Assembly: GCA_002315595.1 (NCBI GenBank)
Contig: DCHG01000011.1
Span: 31,495 to 57,818 of the forward strand
Source: Clostridiales bacterium UBA1758
Lineage (GTDB): Bacteria; Bacillota; Clostridia; Oscillospirales; UBA1758
Reading direction: 5' to 3'
Length of the DNA stretch: 26,324 nt
The notes under the pieces are model-generated. The model was not told the DNA's origin and made no database searches. It saw nothing but the letters and a program-made list of their open reading frames with translations. This document shows positions 1 to 6,062 of this stretch, in pieces; position 1 is the stretch's first letter; the number at the start of each line of letters is the position of its first letter. A program made the translations under genes and the position numbers.

Positions 1-16
1 ACTGCTCTACCCCGCG
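1..16 (-). tRNA. tRNA-Met (initiator type), 5' end only
   Basis: Read on the minus strand, the first 16 bases give CGCGGGGTAGAGCAGT. This is an acceptor arm beginning with C (CGCGGGG), the TA linker, the D-stem GAGC and the start of the D-loop. An acceptor arm CGCGGGG followed by a GAGC D-stem is the usual 5' end of bacterial initiator tRNA. The window edge removes the anticodon, so the identity is inferred from the arm alone. A strong minus-strand promoter lies just upstream, which fits a tRNA transcription unit running leftward out of the window. Confidence 0.68.
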
Positions 17-39
17 ATATTCATTTTTGATGCTCATAT

Positions 40-68
40 ATAATACCACGCGGGAGGGGATTTGTCAA
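40..68 (-). promoter_or_regulatory. sigma-A-type promoter for the tRNA
   Basis: On the minus strand TTGACA (68-63) and TATTAT (45-40) are 17 bp apart, an almost ideal housekeeping promoter. Transcription would start near position 33, about 17 bases before the mature tRNA 5' end. The -35 lies in one arm of a small inverted repeat (TTGTCAA at 62-68, TTGACAA at 79-85). Confidence 0.75.
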
Positions 69-126
69 GGGTTTTTCTTTGACAACATCCGACTTCTTTT
101 TTTACGGCAAGTTTACACCTTTCCTC

Positions 127-155
127 TTGTAAAAATCCGCACAGACGCGTATAAT
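127..155 (+). promoter_or_regulatory. promoter of the peptidyl-prolyl isomerase gene
   Basis: TTGTAA (127-132) and TATAAT (150-155) with 17 bp spacing. The ATG at 186 follows about 30 bases downstream, with a GGAGAA-type ribosome binding site between them. Confidence 0.6.
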
Positions 156-185
156 CATTTTATACAAAATGTTAGGAGAATTTTT

Positions 186-755
186 ATGAAAAAGATTATT
201 TCCGTTTGTCTTGCAATTCTGATGATCGGCACGCTTTGCATTTCCTGTACAAAAAAGCAATCCACCTATACTGCCGAGATCGATGTCAAAAACTACGGCA
301 AGATTGTCCTTGAACTGAATGCCGATGTCGCACCGATCACCGTTGAAAACTTTGTTACCCTCGCCCAGGACGGCTTCTACGATGGGCTGACCTTTCACCG
401 CGTGATCAACGGCTTTATGATTCAGGGCGGCGATCCCGAAGGTACCGGCTACGGCGGATCCGACAAGACTATCAAGGGCGAATTTGCCCTCAACGGCGTG
501 GATAACACCATTTCCCATATCCGCGGTACGATCTCTATGGCGCGTAGCAGTCAGGGCTATGACACCGCGTCATCTCAGTTCTTTATCGTCCATGAGGACT
601 CTACCTTCCTCGACGGTCAGTATGCCGCATTCGGCACTGTGATCACCGGCATGGAAGTCGTCGACGCTATCGCCGAAAACACCCCGGTGCAGGATGACAA
701 CGGCACTGTCGCCGCCGAAGATCAGCCGATCATCGAATCCATCGTCATCAGTTAA
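186..755 (+). CDS. Cyclophilin-type peptidyl-prolyl cis-trans isomerase, lipoprotein
   Basis: This 189-residue protein should catalyse cis-trans isomerisation of Xaa-Pro bonds outside the cytoplasmic membrane. The N-terminus (MKK, then a hydrophobic stretch to about residue 17, then Cys21 in a CISC context) is a lipoprotein signal peptide, so the enzyme is probably anchored to the outer face of the membrane. A cysteine at -3 of the lipobox is slightly unusual. The cyclophilin fold follows: FHRVI with the catalytic Arg, then MIQGGDPEGTG, then SQFFI, then the FLDGQYAAFG segment. Length is normal for a single-domain bacterial cyclophilin plus signal peptide. In-frame codons extend upstream to position 27, but the ATG at 186 follows a TAGGAGAA site and begins a proper signal sequence. 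The 3' end overlaps the end of convergent spoIIID by 8 bp. Confidence 0.93.
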   Translation: MKKIISVCLAILMIGTLCISCTKKQSTYTAEIDVKNYGKIVLELNADVAPITVENFVTLAQDGFYDGLTFHRVINGFMIQGGDPEGTGYGGSDKTIKGEFALNGVDNTISHIRGTISMARSSQGYDTASSQFFIVHEDSTFLDGQYAAFGTVITGMEVVDAIAENTPVQDDNGTVAAEDQPIIESIVIS

Positions 756-1014
756 GCCGATCCTTCTTTTCGCGGTATTTTCTGCGTGTTGCGTCACCAC
801 CGCGCAAATGTCGCTCGGCTTTGTTTTCGTCGAGTACCCGCTTGACGTCGAGATATAACGCACGATCGAACTCGGATAATCGCTCGACAATGTCCTTATG
901 TACGGTGGATTTTGAAATGTAAAACCGTTTTGCTGCTTCCCGCACGGTACTTTTGTTCTCGATGACGTATTTGGCGAGTGCGATTGCACGCTCCTCAATA
1001 TACGGCTTTGCCAT
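748..1014 (-). CDS. spoIIID: Sporulation transcriptional regulator SpoIIID
   Basis: This 88-residue DNA-binding protein controls mother-cell gene expression during endospore formation, downstream of sigma-E and leading to sigma-K. It shows the family's features: an N-terminal YIEERA segment, a helix-turn-helix whose recognition helix contains SKSTVHKD (residues 34-41), and the conserved HLRGG.AT..KY block near residues 69-80. The basic C-terminal tail is also typical. The length is close to Bacillus SpoIIID, which is slightly longer. The ATG at 1014 is preceded by a strong GAAGGGGGAA site; a longer in-frame reading upstream has no such support. A sigma-E-like promoter lies just upstream (1036-1065). 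The gene is convergent with the cyclophilin gene and divergent from the Nif3-like gene. Its presence is strong evidence that the organism can sporulate or descends from a sporulating lineage. Confidence 0.95.
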   Translation of the reverse strand: MAKPYIEERAIALAKYVIENKSTVREAAKRFYISKSTVHKDIVERLSEFDRALYLDVKRVLDENKAERHLRGGDATRRKYREKKDRLN

Positions 1015-1035
1015 ATGACATTCCCCCTTCATCAA

Positions 1036-1065
1036 AATGTATGCGGTGGGGGAGTCGTGTATGTC
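1036..1065 (-). promoter_or_regulatory. candidate sigma-E promoter of spoIIID
   Basis: On the minus strand CATACATT (1043-1036) fits the sigma-E -10 consensus CATACAnT. Exactly 14 bp upstream lies GACATACA (1065-1058), a partial match to the sigma-E -35. spoIIID is a known sigma-E target in Bacillus, which supports the assignment. The predicted start would leave only a short leader before the ribosome binding site. This is inferred from motif and spacing only. Confidence 0.42.
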
Positions 1066-1089
1066 CGATCTTTTATGGAGGGTTTGAAA

Positions 1090-1893
1090 ATGACCTGTAT
1101 CGAACTTCTTGATCATTTGAAAAAACTTGCCGATCCGCAGATTGCATCCAGATTTGTTCAGACGGACGGTAGCATCCTCACCTGCGATCATATCAAAGCC
1201 GGCGATCCGAACCGCGAAGTCAAAAAGATCGCCGTTGCGATGTTTCCCACGCCGGAGGTCATCAAGAACGCGACCGAATACGGTGCGGATCTTCTGATCG
1301 TCCACGAGCCTACCTACTACAATCACTGGGACAATGAACTGCCGAATCTTGCGGCGGAACTGAAACAACAGTTGATCGAGCAAAGCGGACTGACCATCTT
1401 CCGTTTGCACGATTATGCGCACGCTCGCGCAAACGATCTAATCTATGAGGGCGAAATGAAACTTCTCGACCTGAAAGGTCACAAGGACGGCGGAAATTAC
1501 GCCCACAACACCTTTGTCCTTGACGAGCCGATGACGGCGCGTGAACTTGCCAAACGTTGTGTGGAAAAACTCGGTGCCGAGCATGTCCGTATTGCGGGTT
1601 GTACCGATAAACCGGGCAAAAAGATTCGCTGTTCCTTCGGTGCCGCGGGTTGCGTATGGGATGAGATCGGCGACTGTGATTTCTATCTCACGGGGGAGAT
1701 CAGCGAGTGGGCGGATGCGGAATATGCCCGTGATATGGCACAATTCGGCTACAACAAAGCCATCATCGTCCTCACGCATGAGGTTTCCGAGCGTGCGGGC
1801 ATGATGCTTCTTGCCGAACAATTACGTGCGATGTACCCGGATATCGAAGCACAATATTTTGAATCCGGCGCAGTCTATTCCTACGTCAACTGA
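1090..1893 (+). CDS. Nif3-like dinuclear metal centre protein (DUF34)
   Basis: A 267-residue member of the Nif3/YbgI family, which forms hexamers carrying a two-metal site. Its biochemical role is still not settled; some members have been linked to GTP cyclohydrolase-like chemistry. Visible family features are the early strand AVAMFPTPEVI, the segment LIVHEPTYYNH (His72), and RLHDYAHA (His107, Asp108, His111). Near the C-terminus come TGEISEW and LTHEVSERAGM, which supply the last His/Glu ligands. Many family members have HHP where this one has HEP, so it belongs to a divergent subgroup. The length matches members without the inserted PII-like domain. The start at 1090 follows GGAGGG at 1077-1082 with 7 bp spacing. 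Its TGA overlaps the ATG of the next gene by one base, so the two are translationally coupled. Confidence 0.85.
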   Translation: MTCIELLDHLKKLADPQIASRFVQTDGSILTCDHIKAGDPNREVKKIAVAMFPTPEVIKNATEYGADLLIVHEPTYYNHWDNELPNLAAELKQQLIEQSGLTIFRLHDYAHARANDLIYEGEMKLLDLKGHKDGGNYAHNTFVLDEPMTARELAKRCVEKLGAEHVRIAGCTDKPGKKIRCSFGAAGCVWDEIGDCDFYLTGEISEWADAEYARDMAQFGYNKAIIVLTHEVSERAGMMLLAEQLRAMYPDIEAQYFESGAVYSYVN

Positions 1894-2600
1894 TGAATAG
1901 AAGTCTGCTTTGTCCGCCACGGAGCGACCTGATGAAGTTGTTTGCGGTCGTTGCAATGCTCGTTGATCACACGGCTTGTGTCTTCGGGGATCGCTTTCCG
2001 ACTACGATCGCGGGCGATCTGTATTATTGGATGCGCGTTTTCGGACGGCTTGCGATGCCGATATTTGCGTATTATGCCGCCGTCGGAGCAACCCACACAA
2101 CCGCCCCGAAAAAATATCTGCTTCGACTGCTGATCTTCGCCGTCGTTGCCGAAATTCCGTTCTATCTTGCCTTCCGGGAACACGGCAATGTCATCGCAAC
2201 GATGTTTTTGGGTGTGCTGGCTTGCCTGACGATCCGCGGTGCGTGCGGAAAAGCCGTGCCGCAGAAGATATTTGCGGCATTGGTCGGATTGGCGTGTATC
2301 TATATTGCTATGGAAGTGGGGACGGATTACGGCTGGTACGGTGTGACGATGATCCTCGGTTTTTACATTTGCGGACGCGGTCATCTTTTGGCTTGTATCG
2401 TCCAGTGCATGATCGCCGCACTGTATTATTCACGCGGCGGAAGCCCGATCCAAATGTATTCGCTTTTGGCGTTGCCGCTGATTGTTTTTTTTGACGAGTA
2501 TGGCGACAAACTTCCGTCAATTCGGTTGGGAAGGTATTTTTTCTATATTTTCTATCCGACACACCTTGCCGTACTGTGGCTGATCTATCAGATCATATAA
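1893..2600 (+). CDS. TraX-family integral membrane protein
   Basis: A 235-residue multi-pass membrane protein of the TraX family, named after the F-plasmid pilin N-acetylase; chromosomal copies are common in Firmicutes and their acyl acceptor is usually unknown. The N-terminal signature is clear: a lysine-led first helix (LMKLFAVVAMLVDHTA) followed by a conserved arginine segment (MRVFGRLAMPIFAYYAA). Seven or eight hydrophobic helices follow, ending with a helix after FYPTHLAVLWLIY. The gene starts inside the Nif3-like stop codon (TGATG), so it is co-translated with it. Its last 13 bp overlap the 3' end of convergent spmB, with no terminator between them. A role in acetylating a surface molecule is possible but not shown by the sequence. 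Confidence 0.82.
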   Translation: MNRSLLCPPRSDLMKLFAVVAMLVDHTACVFGDRFPTTIAGDLYYWMRVFGRLAMPIFAYYAAVGATHTTAPKKYLLRLLIFAVVAEIPFYLAFREHGNVIATMFLGVLACLTIRGACGKAVPQKIFAALVGLACIYIAMEVGTDYGWYGVTMILGFYICGRGHLLACIVQCMIAALYYSRGGSPIQMYSLLALPLIVFFDEYGDKLPSIRLGRYFFYIFYPTHLAVLWLIYQII

Positions 2601-3106
2601 AACCAGATCTTGACGACGAGTGCCGCCATGATTGCTCCCGCAACGTCCCCGATGAGGGCGGCGGGAACGGCATGGCGGCTTTTTTTGATGCCGACGGAGC
2701 CGAAATAGATGCCGACGGCGTAAAAGGTCGTTTCACTTGAACCGAGCATGACCGCCGCAGTCCTGCCGATCATACTGTCGGCACCGTGCGCGGAAATGAT
2801 CTCACTTGCCACCGCAAGAGCGCCGGAGCCGGAAAGGGGACGGATCAGCATCAGTGGGACAACTTCACGTGATATTCCGACGAGATCGGTCAGCGGACCG
2901 AGCAGGTCGACGAGGATTTCGAGCGCACCCGATGCACGGAGCATATAGACCGCAGAAAGCAAGGCGACAAGCGACGGCAGGATGCGATAGAGAACCCCGA
3001 TGCTTTCACGCGCACCCGAGGTGAGCGCGTCGAACAGATCGACCTTTTTGCTCATTGCGTAAATGGCTACCGAGGCAAGGATCAGCGGGATGAAGATCGC
3101 CGTCAT
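2588..3106 (-). CDS. spmB: Spore maturation protein B
   Basis: This 172-residue membrane protein belongs to the nucleoside-recognition (Gate) family. SpmB acts with SpmA in dehydration of the spore core and so in heat resistance. It has about five hydrophobic segments, an internal PLSGSGA element, and the very characteristic block GSSETTFYAVGIYFGSVGIKK followed by AALIGD. The length is standard for SpmB. The ATG at 3106 overlaps the TGA of spmA (ATGA), showing translational coupling. The 3' end overlaps the TraX-like gene in the opposite direction. A reading extending further upstream in the same frame runs inside spmA and is not used. Confidence 0.94.
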   Translation of the reverse strand: MTAIFIPLILASVAIYAMSKKVDLFDALTSGARESIGVLYRILPSLVALLSAVYMLRASGALEILVDLLGPLTDLVGISREVVPLMLIRPLSGSGALAVASEIISAHGADSMIGRTAAVMLGSSETTFYAVGIYFGSVGIKKSRHAVPAALIGDVAGAIMAALVVKIWFYMI

Positions 3107-3663
3107 CGTTTCGCCATCAGCCTCGCCGACAAAACTCCCGCAGAAAGCGCGGCAAGACTCGTGATCCAAACAGGAACGAGAATGTCGAACGGCTCCGTTG
3201 CTCCGAGAGATCCGCGTACGGCGGCGATCGTCGTCGGAATGAGTTGGATCGACGAAGCGTTCAGCACCACGAGCATACACTGATCGGCGGTGGCGGTGTC
3301 ACCATTCTTCATTTTTCGCATGGCGGCAAGACCGAATGGGGTTGCGACATTGCCGAGTCCGAGAAGATTTGCCGAAACATTGGCACTGATCGCTTCTATG
3401 ACGGCGGGGTTGTTGCGCTGATTCGGGAATAGACGATCGAGCAGGGGACGAAGGAGTTTTGCGATCTTTGCGTTGATGCCGCTTCGACGCATGGTTTCCA
3501 TCACACCTCCCCAAAGAAGCATTGCGCCGGCAATGCCGACGACCGTGTTTACTGCGGCGGAGGCACCCTCGATTGCCGCGGCGCTGGTTGCGGTCAAATT
3601 TCCCGTAAAGACTGCACAAACGAGCGAAACAACGACGATTCCCGCCCAAAGATAAGATAGCAA
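3103..3663 (-). CDS. spmA: Spore maturation protein A
   Basis: SpmA is the partner of SpmB in spore core dehydration and is an integral membrane protein of the Gate family. The product is about 186 residues. It starts with a YLWAGIVVVSLV helix equivalent to the usual SpmA N-terminus, continues with the GGVMETMRRSGI and NLLGLGNVATPFGL segments, and has the typical NASSIQLIPTTIAAVRGSLG stretch. The start is ambiguous. An ATG at 3669 lies directly against GGGAGGA with 1 bp spacing. A TTG at 3663 has the same GGAGG at a good 7 bp distance and gives the usual family length, so I chose it; a GTG at 3678 has no ribosome site. The -10-like CATAGATT upstream (3701-3694) could reflect sigma-E control, but its -35 match is poor. 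Confidence 0.9.
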   Translation of the reverse strand: MLSYLWAGIVVVSLVCAVFTGNLTATSAAAIEGASAAVNTVVGIAGAMLLWGGVMETMRRSGINAKIAKLLRPLLDRLFPNQRNNPAVIEAISANVSANLLGLGNVATPFGLAAMRKMKNGDTATADQCMLVVLNASSIQLIPTTIAAVRGSLGATEPFDILVPVWITSLAALSAGVLSARLMAKR

Positions 3664-3803
3664 TCCCATTCCTCCCACGAAAAAGACTGAATCAATCTAT
3701 GCGTGAACTCGGCAATTGATACGCAAATCGGCGGTTTATTCGGAAATGCCGTGAAGAGAAGATCAATTTGTTGTGAATAATTTGAAAATATCGCTAAATT
3801 GTC

Positions 3804-3831
3804 TTGCATTTTCCGAAAATCCTGCTACAAT
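3804..3831 (+). promoter_or_regulatory. promoter of the ferredoxin gene
   Basis: TTGCAT (3804-3809) and TACAAT (3826-3831) are separated by 16 bp. A GGAGGTG ribosome binding site at 3851-3857 and the ATG at 3864 follow, so the leader is short and unstructured. Confidence 0.65.
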
Positions 3832-3863
3832 ACTAGTATAGAACTAATTTGGAGGTGTAAATC

Positions 3864-4034
3864 ATGGCATATAAAATCAGTGACGCTTGCATCAGTTGCG
3901 GTTCCTGCGCGGCCGGTTGCCCGGTTTCCTGCATTACCGAAGGCGATGGCAAGTACGTTATCGACGCCGATTCCTGCGTTGAATGCGGTTCCTGCGCGGC
4001 TGGCTGCCCGGTCGAAGCGATCTCCCTCGACTAA
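3864..4034 (+). CDS. 2[4Fe-4S] ferredoxin, clostridial type
   Basis: A 56-residue soluble electron carrier. Two CxxCxxCxxxCP motifs are present: Cys9, 12, 15, 19 and Cys38, 41, 44, 48, each closed by a proline. Each four-cysteine set ligates cluster atoms in the usual crossed arrangement. The two halves are near repeats (CGSCAAGCPV occurs twice), as in classical clostridial ferredoxin. It would serve pyruvate:ferredoxin oxidoreductase, hydrogenase or similar enzymes in fermentation. The gene is a single transcription unit with its own promoter, an excellent ribosome site and a strong terminator, the layout expected for an abundant protein. Cys23 is an extra cysteine outside the motifs. Confidence 0.97.
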   Translation: MAYKISDACISCGSCAAGCPVSCITEGDGKYVIDADSCVECGSCAAGCPVEAISLD

Positions 4035-4052
4035 TTTCATTTGAAATGAAGT

Positions 4053-4086
4053 AAAAACCTTCTGAAAGCAGTTTCAGAAGGTTTTT
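4053..4086 (+). terminator. intrinsic terminator after ferredoxin
   Basis: A perfect 15-bp stem (4053-4067 with 4072-4086) around a GCAG loop begins with an A-run and ends in a T-run, so it could work in both directions. It separates ferredoxin from the methyltransferase gene 18 bp downstream. Confidence 0.9.
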
Positions 4087-4103
4087 ATTATCTCGGTGTA
4101 TTT

Positions 4104-4808
4104 ATGAAAACTTTTGATCGACTTGCGGGCGGCGTAACATTGATTCAGGATAGCCGCTTTTTCAAAATGGGGCAGGATTCCGTTCTTTTGGCGGATTTTG
4201 CCAAACCGCGGAAATCCGAAACAATCTGCGAACTTGGCTGTGGGAACGGTTGCGTTTCGATCTTAATGTACCTCCGTACCCCGGAGTCGAAGATCACGGC
4301 GGTTGAAATTCAGCCGGAGGTCGCCGATCTTGCTCGTGAAAATGTGGCGACAAACGGGCTTTCCGAACGGATTTCAGTGGTCAATGCGGACTTGCGCGAA
4401 TTTGAGGGCGTGTACGACCTTGTCGTCTGCAATCCGCCGTATCAGCCGGTCGGTACGGGTAAGCCGCGTACGAGCGAATACGAACGCATTGCCGTGACAG
4501 AACAGTGTTGCACGCTTGCCGATGTTGCCGAAGCCGCCGCAAGACTTCTTCGGTGGGGCGGGAGATTTGTCTGCGTCTGTCGGACGGAACGATTGGCAGA
4601 GTTTATGGGTGTGCTTTCCCGAAACGGCGTGGAGCCGAAGGTACTTCGGCTGGTCGCAAAGAATTCGAAATCCTCGCCGACACTGTTTCTTTTGGAATGT
4701 AGACGTGGCGGGGCGCCGTCGTTGAAGATTCTGCCGACGCTTTTTACAAGAGACGGCGACGGGGAAAGCGACGAACTAGCCGCGATCTATTCGTCGTGGG
4801 AAAAATAA
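4104..4808 (+). CDS. TrmN6-like SAM-dependent N6-adenine methyltransferase
   Basis: A 234-residue class I methyltransferase. The N-terminal segment GVTLIQDSRFFKMGQDSVLLADF is typical of the TrmN6 (YfiC) group, which methylates A37 of tRNA-Val. SAM motif I is ELGCGNG (43-49), the acidic ribose-binding residue lies in AVEIQP (67-71), and the N6-adenine catalytic motif is NPPY (110-113). The K..R.SEYERIAV stretch after NPPY is typical of the group. The C-terminal region fits the family. The ribosome site before the ATG at 4104 is weak and no separate promoter is evident after the ferredoxin terminator, so expression may be low or by readthrough. The exact tRNA target is inferred from family membership only. 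Confidence 0.85.
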   Translation: MKTFDRLAGGVTLIQDSRFFKMGQDSVLLADFAKPRKSETICELGCGNGCVSILMYLRTPESKITAVEIQPEVADLARENVATNGLSERISVVNADLREFEGVYDLVVCNPPYQPVGTGKPRTSEYERIAVTEQCCTLADVAEAAARLLRWGGRFVCVCRTERLAEFMGVLSRNGVEPKVLRLVAKNSKSSPTLFLLECRRGGAPSLKILPTLFTRDGDGESDELAAIYSSWEK

Positions 4809-4831
4809 ATATCAAAAATAAAAAATAACCC

Positions 4832-4878
4832 TTTACAAATCGAAATAAGTATGATATTATAATAACAATTCTTATTAT
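4832..4878 (+). promoter_or_regulatory. promoter and palindromic operator of the perR-rubrerythrin operon
   Basis: TTTACA (4832-4837) and TATTAT (4855-4860) with 17 bp spacing form the promoter. Overlapping and following the -10 is the dyad ATAATAA-C-AATT-C-TTATTAT (4859-4878), AT-rich and symmetric like Fur/PerR boxes. A repressor bound there would block transcription, so autoregulation by the encoded PerR-like protein is likely. Confidence 0.7.
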
Positions 4879-4900
4879 TGATTTGATAGAGGGGAATTCG

Positions 4901-5293
4901 ATGCAAACCGTACATAAGCACAGCAAAAAGCGCGAGGCGATCCTCACACTGCTGCGCGGAACGGATGTTCATCCGGATGCCGAATGGATCTACGAGCGTT
5001 TGAAGCCCGAAATTCCGGATTTGAGCCTTGGCACCGTGTACCGCAATCTGTCCGTTTTCAAACAGGAAGGTACCGCGATCAGTTGCGGTGTAATTCAGGG
5101 TCACGAACATTTCGACGGTCGTGTCGATCCGCATCCGCATTTCGTGTGTGATCATTGCGGTGCGGTCATCGATGTCAAATGCGACGATGTGATCTCCGAA
5201 TTGCAACAAAGGATCAGTCAAACCGATGAATGTGAAATCACCGGCCATTCACTTGTATTCCACGGGTTTTGTAAAACCTGTCGAAATAAATAA
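4901..5293 (+). CDS. perR: Fur-family repressor, PerR-like
   Basis: A 130-residue metal-dependent repressor. The winged helix spans about residues 10-60 and includes the usual LSLGTVYRNL recognition segment. The dimerisation domain has the regulatory metal ligands in GHEHFDG (68-73) and PHPHF (77-81). The structural zinc site is given by two CxxC pairs, Cys83/Cys86 and Cys124/Cys127. The H.HFDG...PHPHFVC pattern is typical of clostridial PerR peroxide sensors rather than iron-sensing Fur. The start at 4901 follows AGGGGAA. The gene sits 27 bp before a rubrerythrin, a standard PerR target, and has a palindromic box over its own promoter. Iron sensing instead of peroxide sensing remains possible. 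Confidence 0.88.
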   Translation: MQTVHKHSKKREAILTLLRGTDVHPDAEWIYERLKPEIPDLSLGTVYRNLSVFKQEGTAISCGVIQGHEHFDGRVDPHPHFVCDHCGAVIDVKCDDVISELQQRISQTDECEITGHSLVFHGFCKTCRNK

Positions 5294-5320
5294 TATATTT
5301 TCCGAATTGGAGGAGAAAAA

Positions 5321-5866
5321 ATGAAAAAGTTTGTTTGTTCTGTTTGCGGTTATGTTTATGAGGGCACTGCGGCTCCCGAGGCTTGCCCGGTCTGCAAGGC
5401 TCCCGCATCCAAGTTCAATGAAATGGTTGCCGATGTCGCTTACGCCACCGTTCACAATGTCGGTGAAGGTGCAAAGGATAAGGTCGAAGCCGATGTTTAC
5501 GGTGGCCTTGTCGAAAACTTCAACGGCGAATGCTGCGAAGTCGGTATGTACCTTGCCATGAGCCGCGTTGCCGAGCGTGAGGGCTTCCCGGAGATCGCCG
5601 AAGCCTATAAGCGTTACGCTTTCGAAGAAGCCGAACACGCCGCCAAGTTTGCCGAACTCCTCGGTGAAGTCGTCACCACTTCCACCAAGAAAAACCTCGA
5701 ACTCCGTGCCGCCGCTGAAAAGGGCGCCTGCGAAGGCAAGTTCAAACTCGCCAAGAGAGCCAAAGAACTCGGCTATGACGCCATCCACGACACCGTCCAC
5801 GAAATGGCGAAGGACGAGGCCCGTCACGGCTGTGGCTTCGAAGGCCTTCTCAAAAGATTTTTCTAA
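5321..5866 (+). CDS. Rubrerythrin with N-terminal rubredoxin domain (reverse rubrerythrin)
   Basis: A 181-residue peroxidase-type protein that reduces hydrogen peroxide with electrons from reduced pyridine nucleotide or ferredoxin pathways, protecting anaerobes from oxygen. The rubredoxin Fe(SCys)4 domain comes first (Cys6, Cys9, Cys22, Cys25). The ferritin-like four-helix domain follows, with di-iron ligands in ENFNGE (Glu70), ExxH at 103-106 and ExxH at 166-169. Classical rubrerythrins carry the rubredoxin at the C-terminus, so this is the reverse-rubrerythrin arrangement known from Clostridium. A GGAGGAG site precedes the ATG. It is co-transcribed with the perR-like gene, which suggests peroxide induction, and is followed by a strong terminator. 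Confidence 0.95.
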   Translation: MKKFVCSVCGYVYEGTAAPEACPVCKAPASKFNEMVADVAYATVHNVGEGAKDKVEADVYGGLVENFNGECCEVGMYLAMSRVAEREGFPEIAEAYKRYAFEEAEHAAKFAELLGEVVTTSTKKNLELRAAAEKGACEGKFKLAKRAKELGYDAIHDTVHEMAKDEARHGCGFEGLLKRFF

Positions 5867-5899
5867 GTCGAAAATAGTCCGATAACACGCATAATCGGA

Positions 5900-5928
5900 G
5901 GAGAGGGAGAAATCCCTCTCCTTTTTTT
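5900..5928 (+). terminator. intrinsic terminator after rubrerythrin
   Basis: A perfect 9-bp stem (5900-5908 with 5913-5921) with a GAAA tetraloop is followed by seven T residues (5922-5928). Confidence 0.92.
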
Positions 5929-5972
5929 CATGCCAACGCAATGTTGCTGCAAGAAAATCAGAGCATTAACCC

Positions 5973-6001
5973 TTTACATTCCCACATGGAATTTGTATAA
6001 T
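5973..6001 (+). promoter_or_regulatory. strong promoter of the 6063-8750 operon
   Basis: TTTACA (5973-5978) and TATAAT (5996-6001) with 17 bp spacing. The leader to the ATG at 6063 is about 55 bases, long enough for a regulatory site, but I see no clear hairpin or operator in it. Confidence 0.75.
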
Positions 6002-6062
6002 TAAATTAACGAATTGTGAAAGAAAATCGAGCATCGCAATGCTCCGAGCAAGGGAGGAAGTC

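Noticed and set aside
3799..4044. An 81-codon plus-strand frame over the ferredoxin gene
   Set aside because: The ferredoxin frame has both complete cysteine motifs, a GGAGGTG site and a promoter. The other frame is a shifted reading of the same bases.
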